Shown here: piece after piece, positions 7,271 to 16,424 of the stretch
Position numbering within the stretch: the stretch's first letter is position 1
Layout of the letters: each line of letters opens with the position of its first letter
Made by a program: the position numbers and the translations under genes
Origin: Dolichospermum flos-aquae CCAP 1403/13F
GTDB lineage: Bacteria > Cyanobacteriota > Cyanobacteriia > Cyanobacteriales > Nostocaceae
Length of the DNA: 64,000 nt
Direction of reading: 5' to 3'
NCBI RefSeq assembly: GCF_012516395.1
Contig: NZ_CP051206.1
Span: forward strand, 1,966,501 to 2,030,500
Notes under the pieces: model-generated
What the model was told of the DNA's origin: nothing
Database searches by the model: none
What the model saw: only the letters and a program-made list of their open reading frames with translations

Positions 7271-9265
7271 CTAAGTCCTCGCCGCACCACTACATACAAC
7301 CCGAAAACCAACATCGTTGAGGAAGTCGAGAAGGTGGTTGAGGCGATAAGCAGAACGGCAAAGTCCAGGATTGACGTACCACGAACCACCGCGCAGCCTC
7401 TTTATATTGCTTCGATTAATCAAAGCACTGCCATTTATAGGCGCGTTTATATAATTTTCTTGCCAATCATCTTCGCACCATTCCCACACATTACCGTGCA
7501 TATCGTACAAACCAAAAACGTTAGGGGGAAAAGTTCCTACATCTGTAGTTTGTTGGCGATATTGACCTTTGGGTGCAGAAACATAAGTATAATTACCATC
7601 ATAATTTACCAAATCAGGGGTAACACTTTCACCAAAATAAAATGGTGTGGTAGTTCCGGCACGACAAGCATACTCCCATTCTGCTTCACTGGGTAATCTG
7701 TATTTTTTTCCTGTTCTTTGACTTAACTTTTCACAAAATGCAACTGCATCATCCCAACTAACACGTTCAACAGGACGTTTATCGCCTTTAAATCTAGCAG
7801 GATTATTTCCCATAATAGCTTGATACTGCGCTTGTGTCAATTCATATTTCCCCATACAGAAACTCGGAACAGTTACTTGGTGTTGGGGACTTTCATCTGA
7901 ATTTCGTTGTGCTTCATTTGCGGGTGAACCCATCATAAATGTTCCCCCTGGGATTTCCACCATTTCCAACAAAACACCGTTTCCTAAGTCTTCCGTGAAG
8001 TATTTTGCATTTGCGTTGCGGCGATTGGTGATGCTTCCAGTTGCGTCTGTGGTGACAACTTCAAAGTTAAAGGTTTGGAGTGGGGGAGTGGTAATTTTTG
8101 GTGTTGGTTCTGGTGTTGGAGTATTTGGGGAAGTTGTATTTTCTGGTGTTGGATTTGGAGTATTTAGAGAAGCTGTAATTTTTGGTGTTGAGGTTTGATT
8201 TTTATTTGTATGTCCTACAACTGCGATAACTGCACCTCCAACAACTAAACTCACTATTTCGATAAAATTTCGACGAGTTGTATTTTTCTGCTTCTGAGAA
8301 ATTGGTTTTGGTTGATATTTAATAGGTTGAGGTTGTAGTTGAGGTTTTGGAGGTGGTGGTGGTTGTAAAGCTTTTTCTATTTTCGCTATCCTTTGTAAAA
8401 TCTCTTGGGTATTTTGAGGACGATCCTTATATAAAGTTTGCATCATCTCATCTAGCAAATCTGCCAACATTTTTGATATTTGCGGTGCATAATTACGCCA
8501 ATTTAATGTCGCATGATAAGAATCATACATTTCTTGATCAAGTGGTTCTTTACCCGTGAGTAAATAAACAAATGTCCGTCCTAAAGCAAAGAAATCAGAT
8601 TGCATTACAGCGTTACCAGTCAATTGTTCCGAAGGTGTGTAACCGGGAGAATTAAATCCGGTAACTCCACCTTGCTGAATCATTACTGTGTTTGTAACTT
8701 CTCTAACTGTACCAAAATCAATTAATACTAATTGAGTATCTCCAGCCCTCAACATGACGTTAGATGGTTTGATATCTCGATGAAAAAAGTTTTTATGATG
8801 AACTTGTTCTAAAATAATCAGTAAATCTTTCAACCATTCTATTGCTGTGGTTTGGTCAATGGGACGCAAACTATTTTTTTTCATATACTCACGTAAGTTT
8901 TCTCCCTCAATCTTTTCCATTACGAAACAATGAATTGGGGTTTTGCTGTTGCGAGAATAATGTTCAAAATAAGCGCCTGGTTCTACTTTAGGAATACTCG
9001 GATAATTAAGTTGACTTAAAACCTCGGCTTCTTGTTTAAATGCTTCTATGGCTTTCTGACTATTATTAGTTAAAACTTTGAGAACTTTGGCTTTGTTGGT
9101 TCTGACTTCGTTAATTTCAAATGTATCACCAAAACCACCACCATCTAGCCTAACTACTACCCGATAGCGGTTTTGTAGCAACAACCCTGAACCACAGGTT
9201 TCACAAAAGAGGAGATTATCTGGATTTTGCGGCTTTGAGCAGCTAGGATTGATGCACAGGCTCAT
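7271..9265 (-). CDS. Serine/threonine protein kinase fused to a formylglycine-generating-enzyme-like domain
   Basis: A 664-residue membrane-anchored kinase. Order of parts: a four-cysteine zinc ribbon (CINPSC and CETCG) in the first 25 residues; a Hanks-type kinase domain with GGGFGDTF, the lysine in KVLKVL, FHRDIKPSN and IDFGT; a proline-rich linker; one membrane segment (about residues 335-355); a Pro/Thr-rich spacer; and a C-terminal FGE/SUMF1-type domain (MVEIPGGTFMMGS, YRLPSEAEWEYACR, WEWCEDDW, RGGSW). Kinase residues needed for catalysis are present. I chose ATG 9265 (MSLCINPSC) over an upstream GTG at 9283 because the zinc ribbon starts there. Such fusions are common in cyanobacteria; targets are unknown. 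Confidence 0.9.
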   Translation of the reverse strand: MSLCINPSCSKPQNPDNLLFCETCGSGLLLQNRYRVVVRLDGGGFGDTFEINEVRTNKAKVLKVLTNNSQKAIEAFKQEAEVLSQLNYPSIPKVEPGAYFEHYSRNSKTPIHCFVMEKIEGENLREYMKKNSLRPIDQTTAIEWLKDLLIILEQVHHKNFFHRDIKPSNVMLRAGDTQLVLIDFGTVREVTNTVMIQQGGVTGFNSPGYTPSEQLTGNAVMQSDFFALGRTFVYLLTGKEPLDQEMYDSYHATLNWRNYAPQISKMLADLLDEMMQTLYKDRPQNTQEILQRIAKIEKALQPPPPPKPQLQPQPIKYQPKPISQKQKNTTRRNFIEIVSLVVGGAVIAVVGHTNKNQTSTPKITASLNTPNPTPENTTSPNTPTPEPTPKITTPPLQTFNFEVVTTDATGSITNRRNANAKYFTEDLGNGVLLEMVEIPGGTFMMGSPANEAQRNSDESPQHQVTVPSFCMGKYELTQAQYQAIMGNNPARFKGDKRPVERVSWDDAVAFCEKLSQRTGKKYRLPSEAEWEYACRAGTTTPFYFGESVTPDLVNYDGNYTYVSAPKGQYRQQTTDVGTFPPNVFGLYDMHGNVWEWCEDDWQENYINAPINGSALINRSNIKRLRGGSWYVNPGLCRSAYRLNHLLDFLNDVGFRVVCSGAART

Positions 9266-10096
9266 AATCTTGGTAAGTAGCACACTTATCCGATATTCTA
9301 CCTTAATTTACACAAAAATAAGCAGCACATTGGTAGGGTGCGTCAGACTGGATAAATCCTGCAAATAAACAGATGGTTGATATCTGACGCACCACATATT
9401 TTAGAGCATCAGGGCGGTTAGAAACCGCGTCTACACAGACAAAACTCACCTGCGTGGCTGGATTGAGGGCGATCGCCTATGATAGAAAGTATATAAATCA
9501 CAAGTTAGGTTAAAATCAACAAACTTTACCTGAAATATACTATGCTGAAATGTTCATGGACATCATCGTGAATTTGTACAGCGCGCAAGTCCTAACGCCA
9601 TATTATTTTTGACTTTTGACTTTTGACTTCCGCCTTGGGGTACTAGCGTTATATTGGTAAACCCAGCCAAAAAATCAGGAGCAGATTTAACTCCCAAAAT
9701 AATTTTTGTAACAATTGCTACAATTTTTTAAATTGCCCTGGAAATGAATTGAATTAAGTTGATAGTATATTTATCAAGCATGAATAATTAATAAAACTTT
9801 AACTATCTATATGATGCAAATCACAGCTACTCAGCCAAGAAAGTGCTATGGTAAAGGAAATAATTGGGCATTTACAAATGACAATTACCTAAGGGTGTAA
9901 CACTTGGGTTACTATGTAAAAAAAACTGATCAACTCTAACCGTATTTGTTAACCGACAAATAAAATATCTAACTGATCATTAACAAAAAACCAAAGGTAG
10001 ATGAATTATCAAGGTTATTAGGATAAAAAAACTAGCAAACATCAGAAAATTCTGATTGATAAACTGTCAAAAACACAACTATTTCAGCTAATATAC
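9266..10096. other. Long intergenic region with palindromes and heptamer repeats
   Basis: No gene is visible. It contains a 57-base element at 9337-9393 bounded by inverted GGTGCGTCAGA arms, a GCGGTTAGAAACCGC hairpin at about 9413-9428, an HIP1 octamer at about 9470, and a TTTTGAC heptamer run with a GGCGGAAG-type flank at 9610-9640 whose inverted relative is at 31955-31986. The AT-rich part before 10097 presumably holds the promoter of the protease gene. Confidence 0.55.
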
Positions 10097-11431
10097 ATGA
10101 ACCAATCTGTGAAACGTTACTCACCGCTCCAAGCTGCCCTGATTGGTGGAGCGATCGCCACAACTGCTACTATATCTGTATTTGGTCAAGCTTTGACACG
10201 CTCAGTTCATGCGGCTTTACAAGACAGTCCGAAAGCCTTAGTTGACCAAGTTTGGCAGTTGGTGAATCGTGAATATGTTGATGAAAAATTTAACCAACAA
10301 GATTGGCAAGCAATCAGACAAAGCCTATTAAGTAAAGACTATACTTCTAAAGACGAGGCTTATGTAGCAATCCGCGAAGCTTTACAGAAACTAGGTGATC
10401 CCTACACCCGGTTTATGAACCCCAAACAATATGAATCCTTGACTAGTCAAACATCTGGGGAAGTATCCGGGATTGGGATTCGGATGCAAGTTAACGAAAA
10501 AACCAAACGCCTCACGGTTATTGAAGCGATAGAAAATTCTCCAGCCCTCAAAGCCGGACTCAAATCAGGTGATGAGATTATCGCAATTGATGGTAAATCT
10601 ACCCTGAAAATGAGCGTGGAAGATGCCTCAAAGTTGATTCGTGGGCAGATAGGTACTTCTGTTAGTTTGGATTTAGAAAGACCAAATAACAAATTTAAAG
10701 TTAAATTAACCAGGGTGACAATAGAAGTTCCCACAGTCCGATATACCCTCAAACAAGAAGCTGCTCGGAAAGTTGGGTATATTAGATTACAAGAGTTTAG
10801 CTCTCATGCCGCTGATCAAATGCGTGTAGCCATTCGCAAATTGAACGACCAAAAAGTTGATTCCTACGTTTTAGATTTGCGGGGTAATCCTGGTGGTTTG
10901 TTAAATGCGAGTATAGAAATTGCCAGGATGTGGTTAGATGACGGTCATATCGTCAAAACCGTAGACCGCAAAGGATCGAGTGCTCAAACACAAGCTAATC
11001 GGACAGCCATTACCAAACTACCTTTAGCAATTTTAGTTGATGGTAATTCCGCCAGTGCTAGTGAAATCCTCACCGGCGCACTCAAGGATAATAAACGGGC
11101 TGTAGTTGTTGGTAGTCAAACCTTTGGGAAGGCTTTGGTACAGTCAGTCCATGAACTAGGAGACGGTTCAGGTTTAGCAGTGACTATTGCCCATTACTAT
11201 ACACCCAATGGTACAGATATCAATCATAAAGGGATTGCCCCCGATATCAAGCTAGACTTGACCCAAACTCAAGAACGCCAATTAGCTTCTAATCCGAATT
11301 TAATTGGTACAAATAGCGATCCCCAATATACCCGTGCCATTGCTGTTCTTTCTAATGGCAAATTAGCACAATCAGTGACAAATCAAAATCCTCAGTCTAT
11401 TAGTGTCAATGCTAAAGACTTGAAGTTTTAG
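10097..11431 (+). CDS. ctpB: Carboxyl-terminal processing protease (S41 family)
   Basis: A 444-residue periplasmic or lumenal S41 peptidase that trims or degrades protein C-termini; cyanobacteria have several, one of which (CtpA) matures photosystem II D1. Parts in order: an N-terminal membrane or signal segment (about residues 12-32), a helical cap, a PDZ domain (GEVSGIGIRM to SLDLERP, about 115-205), and the protease core with LRGNPGGL and the catalytic Ser in GNSASASEIL and Lys in QTFGKALVQS. The start ATG at 10097 gives a proper signal segment. The B-type assignment is by overall resemblance and is less sure than the family. IS remnants follow directly downstream. Confidence 0.88.
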   Translation: MNQSVKRYSPLQAALIGGAIATTATISVFGQALTRSVHAALQDSPKALVDQVWQLVNREYVDEKFNQQDWQAIRQSLLSKDYTSKDEAYVAIREALQKLGDPYTRFMNPKQYESLTSQTSGEVSGIGIRMQVNEKTKRLTVIEAIENSPALKAGLKSGDEIIAIDGKSTLKMSVEDASKLIRGQIGTSVSLDLERPNNKFKVKLTRVTIEVPTVRYTLKQEAARKVGYIRLQEFSSHAADQMRVAIRKLNDQKVDSYVLDLRGNPGGLLNASIEIARMWLDDGHIVKTVDRKGSSAQTQANRTAITKLPLAILVDGNSASASEILTGALKDNKRAVVVGSQTFGKALVQSVHELGDGSGLAVTIAHYYTPNGTDINHKGIAPDIKLDLTQTQERQLASNPNLIGTNSDPQYTRAIAVLSNGKLAQSVTNQNPQSISVNAKDLKF

Positions 11432-11433
11432 CA

Positions 11434-11631
11434 TTTTTTGTTGTCCACTATCATGATTAATTGGTGCAACACCAACTAAACGAGAGATTTGCTTGGCAGT
11501 TAATTGACCTCAATATCTGCCAAGGCTTTACCACGAGCGCGGTCACAGCGATTCTTTTCGGCTGTAGACATTTCTACTAATTGTCTTCGGCGACTAATTA
11601 ATTCGCCTAATTGACGTGCCATTTCGCAATC
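11434..11631 (-). pseudogene. IS110-family transposase remnant with internal deletion
   Basis: Read on the minus strand, the frame begins with CEMARQLGELISRRRQLVE and continues STAEKNRCDRARGKALADIE, a typical IS110 middle region. It then breaks and resumes in another frame as GQLTAKQISRLVGVAPINHD, the IS110 transposase region near the C-terminus. The DEDD catalytic domain and the true C-terminus are missing. It starts 3 bases after the ctp stop. Confidence 0.75.
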
Positions 11632-11652
11632 ACCTGAGTTCGATATAAATAA
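11631..11652. repeat. Single arm of the CCTGAGTTCGA inverted-repeat family
   Basis: CACCTGAGTTCGATATAAAT matches one arm of the palindrome at 5764-5803 except for one base. It marks the upstream edge of the IS110 remnant and probably is the end of another element. Confidence 0.55.
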
Positions 11653-11776
11653 TCATCCTGAAAACTAATTATATCAGGCTTTTCTCAATTAGCAATGATT
11701 GTTGACAATAAATAAACAAGAGAAAACAATCCAAAATTGAATATTTTGGACTCATAATTTAATTGCATGAAAATAA

Positions 11777-11993
11777 TTAAATTAATAAACCTGGTAGAGA
11801 AGTTACTTCATGTTTATCTAATTTTAAAGAAGGTTTTTTATCTTGCCAAGTATAAGCAATTAAACCAGTGGTCGGTGAGCGAAGCCGAACCGCAATAATA
11901 TTAACCATAAAATTAGAAATACTGCGATGACGAGAATGAACAACTTGGGAAATATTTTGATAGCCTGTAGCTTTATTGTAAGCTTCAGAAACG
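11777..11993 (-). pseudogene. C-terminal fragment of an unrecognised protein, cut by an ISAs1 element
   Basis: An open frame of about 71 residues runs from the IS edge at 11993 to a TAA at 11777: it starts VSEAYNKATGYQNISQ and ends KHEVTSLPGLLI. I do not recognise the family. There is no start codon because the element at 11994-12935 replaced the 5' part. A small palindrome (GCGGTTCGGCTTCGCTCACC, near 11873-11893) lies in frame inside it and adds residues around AVRLRSPTT, like the insertion in the integrase gene at 16.7 kb. Confidence 0.5.
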
Positions 11994-12935
11994 CAGGGTT
12001 AGCGCATCTCAAACGCTATTGACAGAAGAATTACAGTAGAGGAGAATAGTTTGCTATGGATGCTGCTAACACAGAAACCATGTATTGATCATTCATGGCA
12101 GCTCGTCGTGATTTTTGTCGAATACTGCGACGAAAAGTTGGTTCTCTGTCTAAGGCATTGAGGGCAATACGACGTAGTAAGGCAAAGTTTTGTGGACTGT
12201 GCATGGAACGAATTCGACATTCATCTTCATGGAAAGTGACATCCAATGTCCAATGAACAGAGTTTTCAATCCCCCAATGCTGTCGAATTGCACTACCAAT
12301 TTTGTTAGCATCACTATCAAGACTAGTAATATAAAATTGAATTTCATGGGTAGTTTTATTCCAATGCTGAACCTTACGAACTACCATGACTACTGTTGTT
12401 AATCCTGCCCATTGGTTTTGTTCATAAAGTGCTGGTAATTGTGAAATTGGAACAGTATAAACTGTCCGATTTTCGATGCGGTGATGTCCTTTTTCCACCC
12501 GTTGACTAATACTAACATCAACACCCTTAAAGTTTAGAGATTGTGCTGTTTTAAACCAATTTTTCACTTGTTGATGTAGGGTGGGATGATTATCTTTTAG
12601 GCTTAAAATATAATCAGCATTTCCAGCTATGATTTGTTCGGCAATTGATTTTTGTGTACCCATTGCATCAATAGTGATAATACAGCCAGATAAGTCCAGA
12701 GTCTCTAATAGTGCTGGAATTGCGGTGATTTCATTTGATTTACAACTGACCTTTGTTTGCCCTAAAATTAACAGATGTTCTGGTTTTGCACTTCTTCTTA
12801 AATCCTGTTGACATTACTTAGATACAGCGGCTAGATGGGTTATATATTAACTTACCTTGAGTTGTGTCACTTGAACATCCTCCCACATATCAAATAAATC
12901 CCCTTGTCAATAGGGTTTGAGATGCGCTAACCCTG
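11994..12935 (-). mobile_element. ISAs1-family element with internal deletion, bounded by 31-bp inverted repeats
   Basis: The left end at 11994-12024 starts CAGGGTTAGCGCATCTCAAA. The right end at 12905-12935 is its reverse complement, with one mismatch in 31 bases. The element is 942 bp, shorter than an intact ISAs1 element (about 1.2-1.4 kb), because the N-terminal part of the transposase gene is gone. No clear target duplication is seen at the flanks (left TTCAGAAACG, right GGTAATGGTC), which fits a deletion next to the element. It interrupts xisI on one side and an unrelated fragment on the other. Confidence 0.85.
12031..12813 (-). pseudogene. ISAs1-family transposase, N-terminally truncated
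   Basis: The frame open from 12813 reads QDLRRSAKPEHLLILGQT, then KSNEITAIPALLE, DLSGCIITIDAMGTQ (first visible catalytic Asp region), DYILSLKDNHPTL, RHWGIENSVHWTLDV and FHEDECRIR, matching the catalytic and C-terminal parts of ISAs1 DDE transposases. An in-frame TAA at 12814-12816 and only about 120 bases remaining to the right inverted repeat show that the first 130-150 residues are deleted. The start codon at 12663 is internal to the family alignment. The protein should be inactive, although the ends could still be mobilised by a related transposase. Confidence 0.85.
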
Positions 12936-13059
12936 GGTAATGGTCTTGTTTCGGCTCAAAAACAGTGTAGCAATTTATCGACCCATTAGCGATGGGGATA
13001 GCAGCGTAATCTGTCAACAACGACTGAATTATATACCGATAAGACTCTATGGTATCCAT
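12936..13059 (-). pseudogene. xisI: xisI fragment (fdxN element excision controlling factor XisI-like), 5' part
   Basis: From ATG 13059 the minus strand encodes 41 codons beginning MDTIESYRYIIQSLLTDYAA and ending FEPKQDHY, the N-terminal third of XisI-family proteins (about 110 residues). XisI and XisH were described as factors required for excision of the fdxN element in Anabaena heterocysts, and homologues are widespread in cyanobacteria, often as many pairs. The frame is cut by the ISAs1 right end at 12935 and does not resume beyond the element. Confidence 0.8.
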
Positions 13060-13195
13060 TGTACAATTACCTCTTGAATCGGGTCATAAATAATTTGTTT
13101 AATTTGATATCATTAAACATGAAATTTGGGCAAATTCCCGCTTAAAAAAAGTTTCATAGGCAACCACAGGCACAGCATGAAATCTATCTTCCAGG
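13047..13195 (-). pseudogene. xisH: xisH fragment, 3' part with a frameshift
   Basis: The minus strand encodes EDRFHAVPVVAYETFFKREF followed by AQISCLMISN, then after a frameshift KQIIYDPIQEVIVQWIP and a TAG at 13047. This is the C-terminal part of XisH-family endonuclease-like proteins. The end overlaps the xisI start by 13 bases, the normal arrangement of xisH-xisI pairs. The N-terminal two thirds are absent. Confidence 0.75.
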
Positions 13196-13297
13196 AAGCT
13201 AGATGTTAATTCGTGAGAAATACGGGAGCAAAGGTTTCAGGCTTAATAGCTTTTTCTGTACACTTGAGCCTAAAATTTCGTCAGGAGAAATATCAAA

Positions 13298-13930
13298 ATG
13301 GTTCAGTCTATTGCAGCCAAGGATGTGACGCTACGGGAATTAAAGCAAAATTTTGGCATTCAAATCGTTCAAGATGCTACTTTTTTTCCTGAGTGGTTGG
13401 ATGGGCTTGAGGCTTTGAACAAAGAAGAGCAACATTTATTAGATCGGGTGAAGGCTAATTTTTTAGAATTGATGGATGATCCGCCAATGCTAGAAAATAC
13501 GGTAAAGATGGTGGTACTTGCGCCCTTGTTAGATTTAGCTGGTTTTTATCATAAACCGTTTAGGATTGAAACAGAAACGGGTGTGGCTTTAGAAATGGAG
13601 GATGAAGGAACGATTATTCGGGGGCGGATTGATGTTTTGGTGTTAAAAAATCGGCTTTGGTTGTTGGTAATTGAATCAAAACGGAGTGATTTTGCGGTGA
13701 CACGCGCAATTCCTCAAGCTTTGGCTTATATGTTGGGTAATGAGGAAACTGTGCTACCAACCTTTGGCATGATTACCAATGGTAATGAGTTTTTATTTTT
13801 AAAGGTATTGGAACATAAATATGCTAATTCACGGCTGTTTTCTTTGGTAAATCCTGATAATGAGCTTTATAGTGTATTACAGGTATTAAAACGTTTGGGA
13901 ACCGAGGCAGTCGCGTTCAGCCAGACATAG
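13298..13930 (+). CDS. HsdR N-terminal-like (type I restriction subunit R-type) nuclease domain protein
   Basis: A 210-residue stand-alone protein of the kind annotated in cyanobacteria as restriction endonuclease subunit R. It has a PD-(D/E)xK-like core: a Glu-containing helix, GRIDVLVLKNRLWLLVIESK as the D...ExK signature (about residues 108-127), then QALAYML. There is no helicase or methylase partner here, so it is not a complete restriction system. The C-terminus (GTEAVAFSQT) is unusual, and a GAGGCAGTCGCGTTCAG repeat-like sequence marks the break. Just downstream (13925-14002) a frame reading NILDAKIREQVAAIIMEFLALLT suggests the original 3' end or a neighbouring fragment. Confidence 0.65.
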   Translation: MVQSIAAKDVTLRELKQNFGIQIVQDATFFPEWLDGLEALNKEEQHLLDRVKANFLELMDDPPMLENTVKMVVLAPLLDLAGFYHKPFRIETETGVALEMEDEGTIIRGRIDVLVLKNRLWLLVIESKRSDFAVTRAIPQALAYMLGNEETVLPTFGMITNGNEFLFLKVLEHKYANSRLFSLVNPDNELYSVLQVLKRLGTEAVAFSQT

Positions 13931-14041
13931 GAATATTCTGGACGCTAAAATTAGAGAACAAGTTGCTGCAATTATTATGGAGTTTTTAGCATTATTAACT
14001 TAACTTATTGTCAATTTTGTTGAATGCTGGTCTAAGCGAAA

Positions 14042-14640
14042 TCATCTCCATCTCTTCCTGGTCATTAACTCCCTAGATTGCTCTACCAAGCGAATAAACT
14101 CACCGCGATAACCCTCCGTATCTTCCCCCTGACCTTGAGTTGCTAATTTCATTACCAAATCATAGTTAGCATTCCCTTTGTACTCAGAATCACGGAGGAT
14201 CATGCCAAAAGTAGCGATCGCCGCCGCAAATCTCAAATTAGTCGATGGTGTTTGATTAGCGTTGAATTCACTATCTTTGATAGTCTGAGTAATCAATTGA
14301 CTGGTACTATCTTGGGGTGATTTATAACGGAGTTTCACCAACATCATCTCATTATCGGCGGTATCGGTCGCAGTTACACCAGAACGCTGATACCGCAAAG
14401 GATCTACCGCCAGTAGTTTCACATCACTCTTTGTGCCAGTAGGAATAATTTCATACAGTGCAGTCACAGAATGACCAGCCCCAATTTCTCCTGCATCTTT
14501 CTTATCATCATTGAAATCTTGGTTTTGCAACAGGCGGTTTTCATAGCCAATTAAGCGGTATGCTTGGACTTTAGCAGGATTAAATTCCACCTGAATTTTC
14601 ACATCCTTGGCAATAGTAAATAGAGTTCCCCGAATGTCAT
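14042..14640 (-). pseudogene. C-terminal part of a VWA-domain protein (YfbK/DUF3520 region)
   Basis: About 190 residues match the DUF3520 C-terminal region of YfbK-like von Willebrand factor A proteins: GTLFTIAKDVKIQVEFNPAK, YRLIGYENRLL, EIGAGHSVTALYEIIP and LRFAAAIATFGMILRDS. The VWA domain itself and the N-terminal lipoprotein or TonB-like part are missing. Homology stops near 14640, and the ATG at 14659 belongs to unrelated sequence. The loss probably came with the nearby transposon activity. Confidence 0.75.
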
Positions 14641-14957
14641 TACAACCCACATTCCGCACCCCAAAATGTTACAGAGGGAAATTACGGAGATGAAAATCAA
14701 AGGAAGCATCAAAACAAACAGATAAAGTGAAAAAAGGCATTTGAGAAACAGTAAATCACCAAAAATGTCATCAAAATCTATTCTCAATAAGAAGCAATAA
14801 GAATGCACACTACCTGGAGAGGTCAACAGATAAGCAAAAGAATATATTCAAGAAACAATTATAAGTTAGACTAATCAATTAAAGTAAAAAACGAAATTAT
14901 AGACATAGTAAAATGGAGCTATAAATCAAAGAGATTAGCTCATCTTTACAAGAGAAA
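14641..14957. other. Non-coding scar between VWA remnant and ISAs1 fragment
   Basis: AT-rich sequence with no recognisable gene. A 75-codon minus-strand frame (14599-14826) is hydrophobic but overlaps the VWA remnant in another frame and has no family features, so it is not called. Confidence 0.4.
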
Positions 14958-15108
14958 TTAAATTGATAGAGATTTTTTACTTAGTCCATATTCCTCAATA
15001 TCTTCCCACCCTTCTGCGCCCGCTATGACTGCCAACAAGGAAATAGTGATAATATCGGTGAGTAAATGCCATCGAGTCCTTTTCACTCTAGGATCTTTTA
15101 TTCCCGTA
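14958..15108 (-). pseudogene. ISAs1-family transposase N-terminal fragment
   Basis: The minus strand reads GIKDPRVKRTRWHLLTDI, then ITISLLAVIAGAEGW and EDIEEYGLSK, the conserved N-terminal DDE_Tnp_1-associated segment of ISAs1 transposases, then ends within a few codons at TAA (14958). It supplies the part missing from the element at 11994-12935, but it lies 2 kb away and need not come from the same copy. Confidence 0.75.
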
Positions 15109-15139
15109 AGAGACCTCCACAAAAAAGATGATCCAATAA

Positions 15140-16424
15140 CTATACTGGTTTAGTAAAAATTTCCACAAACCATTTTTTGAGATTAGGGAGGCGGTGAATC
15201 TGTGTTTCAAGTTCTGCCATCGCTAAAGTTGTGAGTTTAACTCAGTAAGGAGTAAAGCTTGTCTACCAAATTGACAACAGGATTTTTACCCTTAAATGTG
15301 AGAGTTTGAGCAAAATTCAGTACGGTTTCAACAGTATCAAGTAAACTACCATTCCAATGTTGTTCTAACCAACCAAAGCAGCGTTCTATTGGGTTGTACT
15401 TGCTGTGATCAGGCGGATAATAGGCGAGTTGTAAATTCAGTTGAGATGATCTGGAAAAATCGACAATCCGCTTCATAAACTGACTCCGACGAGAATGGTT
15501 TTCCGGTCCATTATCTTGATTAATTACCAGTTTTTGAATGTGAGTAAAACGGTGTTGGACAGTTTGCCACCAGCTTTCGAGTAAGTCAACAATACAATCA
15601 GCAGTTAATTTGGAAGTAACGAAAAATAAAAATAACTCATTGTACTCAGGGATAAAAATACTATAGGGAATTAGAGTTGTCTCAGTGGGGAAGTCGTGGT
15701 CTAATGAGACTGTTGGCATCCGAGTTGTACCACCACGGTCAAATTCTCCCACCTTGACTGCCACCTTTGCATCAATGGATATCCGCAGAGTATGAGGGTC
15801 ATGATCAGCTTGAGTATTAATCTGCTTGACTTGTTCAAAAATGGCTTCTGTTTCGGGAATTTTCTTGATAGGTTTAGTTTTCAGGACTCTCATTAAGGTA
15901 TAGCCTAAATCATTCAATTTTCGGCGAATTGTTTCAGATGTTGGTAGTTCTTCCTCCGTGTAACCATATTGTGCAATTAGTTGACGACGGACTTCACTTG
16001 CTGTCATGCGTGTATATAACTTTGTACTCTTAAAACTGGGGTCTGTTTGACTTTGTGGATCTACTAAGGATTTCATATCCAATAATAAGTTTGGTAATTT
16101 TGTTTCTACCCCCTTACGTCCACTCCGGTCAAAACCATCAATTATCGGCTGACCACTCTCCAATTCCTGCATCCCTTTCCTGATGGTACGTCTATTCCAT
16201 CCTAACTCTCGTTCTACTAAAGTCTGTCCACCTATTCCCAATCCTTTAACTACTTCTGCCATGAATTGTCTTCGATCGCTTCCCTTGAGTTTTTTGGCTG
16301 TTTTTATGTACAGATATTTTAGGTTCTCCGTTAGTTCAATGATAGATTTTGGACGCATTAGGTTAACTGCACACTGAAATTATCTTCTCTCATTATAGGA
16401 TCAATCATTCTGTGGAGTTCTCTA
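15140..16424 (-). mobile_element. ISAzo13-type insertion sequence in an integrase gene
   Basis: The right boundary is set at about 16424, where the integrase homology stops (after codons for TTWKSD). The left boundary is not resolved and lies between the ISAs1 fragment (15108) and the transposase stop (15237). I could not identify matching terminal inverted repeats by eye. A 26-codon frame (MAELETQIHRL...) at 15140-15220 is of unknown meaning. Confidence 0.5.
15237..16358 (-). CDS. ISAzo13-family transposase
   Basis: A 373-residue DDE-type transposase, apparently full length. The N-terminal half has helix-turn-helix segments (GGQTLVERELGWNRRTIRKG) and a family block (YTRMTASEVRRQL, SETIRRKLNDLGY). 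The RNase H-like core has the first Asp in RISIDAKVAVKVGEFDRGG, the second in INQDNGPENHSRR and the Glu in YNPIERCFGWLEQHWNG. The reading frame is intact, so the copy may still be active. It has inserted into the integrase gene whose 5' part is at 16422-16838. Confidence 0.85.
   Translation of the reverse strand: MRPKSIIELTENLKYLYIKTAKKLKGSDRRQFMAEVVKGLGIGGQTLVERELGWNRRTIRKGMQELESGQPIIDGFDRSGRKGVETKLPNLLLDMKSLVDPQSQTDPSFKSTKLYTRMTASEVRRQLIAQYGYTEEELPTSETIRRKLNDLGYTLMRVLKTKPIKKIPETEAIFEQVKQINTQADHDPHTLRISIDAKVAVKVGEFDRGGTTRMPTVSLDHDFPTETTLIPYSIFIPEYNELFLFFVTSKLTADCIVDLLESWWQTVQHRFTHIQKLVINQDNGPENHSRRSQFMKRIVDFSRSSQLNLQLAYYPPDHSKYNPIERCFGWLEQHWNGSLLDTVETVLNFAQTLTFKGKNPVVNLVDKLYSLLS

Noticed and set aside
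14599-14826. Hydrophobic 75-codon minus-strand frame
   Set aside because: It overlaps the VWA remnant in another frame and matches no known small membrane protein.
15140-15220. 26-codon frame MAELETQIHRL next to the ISAzo13 transposase
   Set aside because: Too short and unrecognised; could not be tied to the element or its target.
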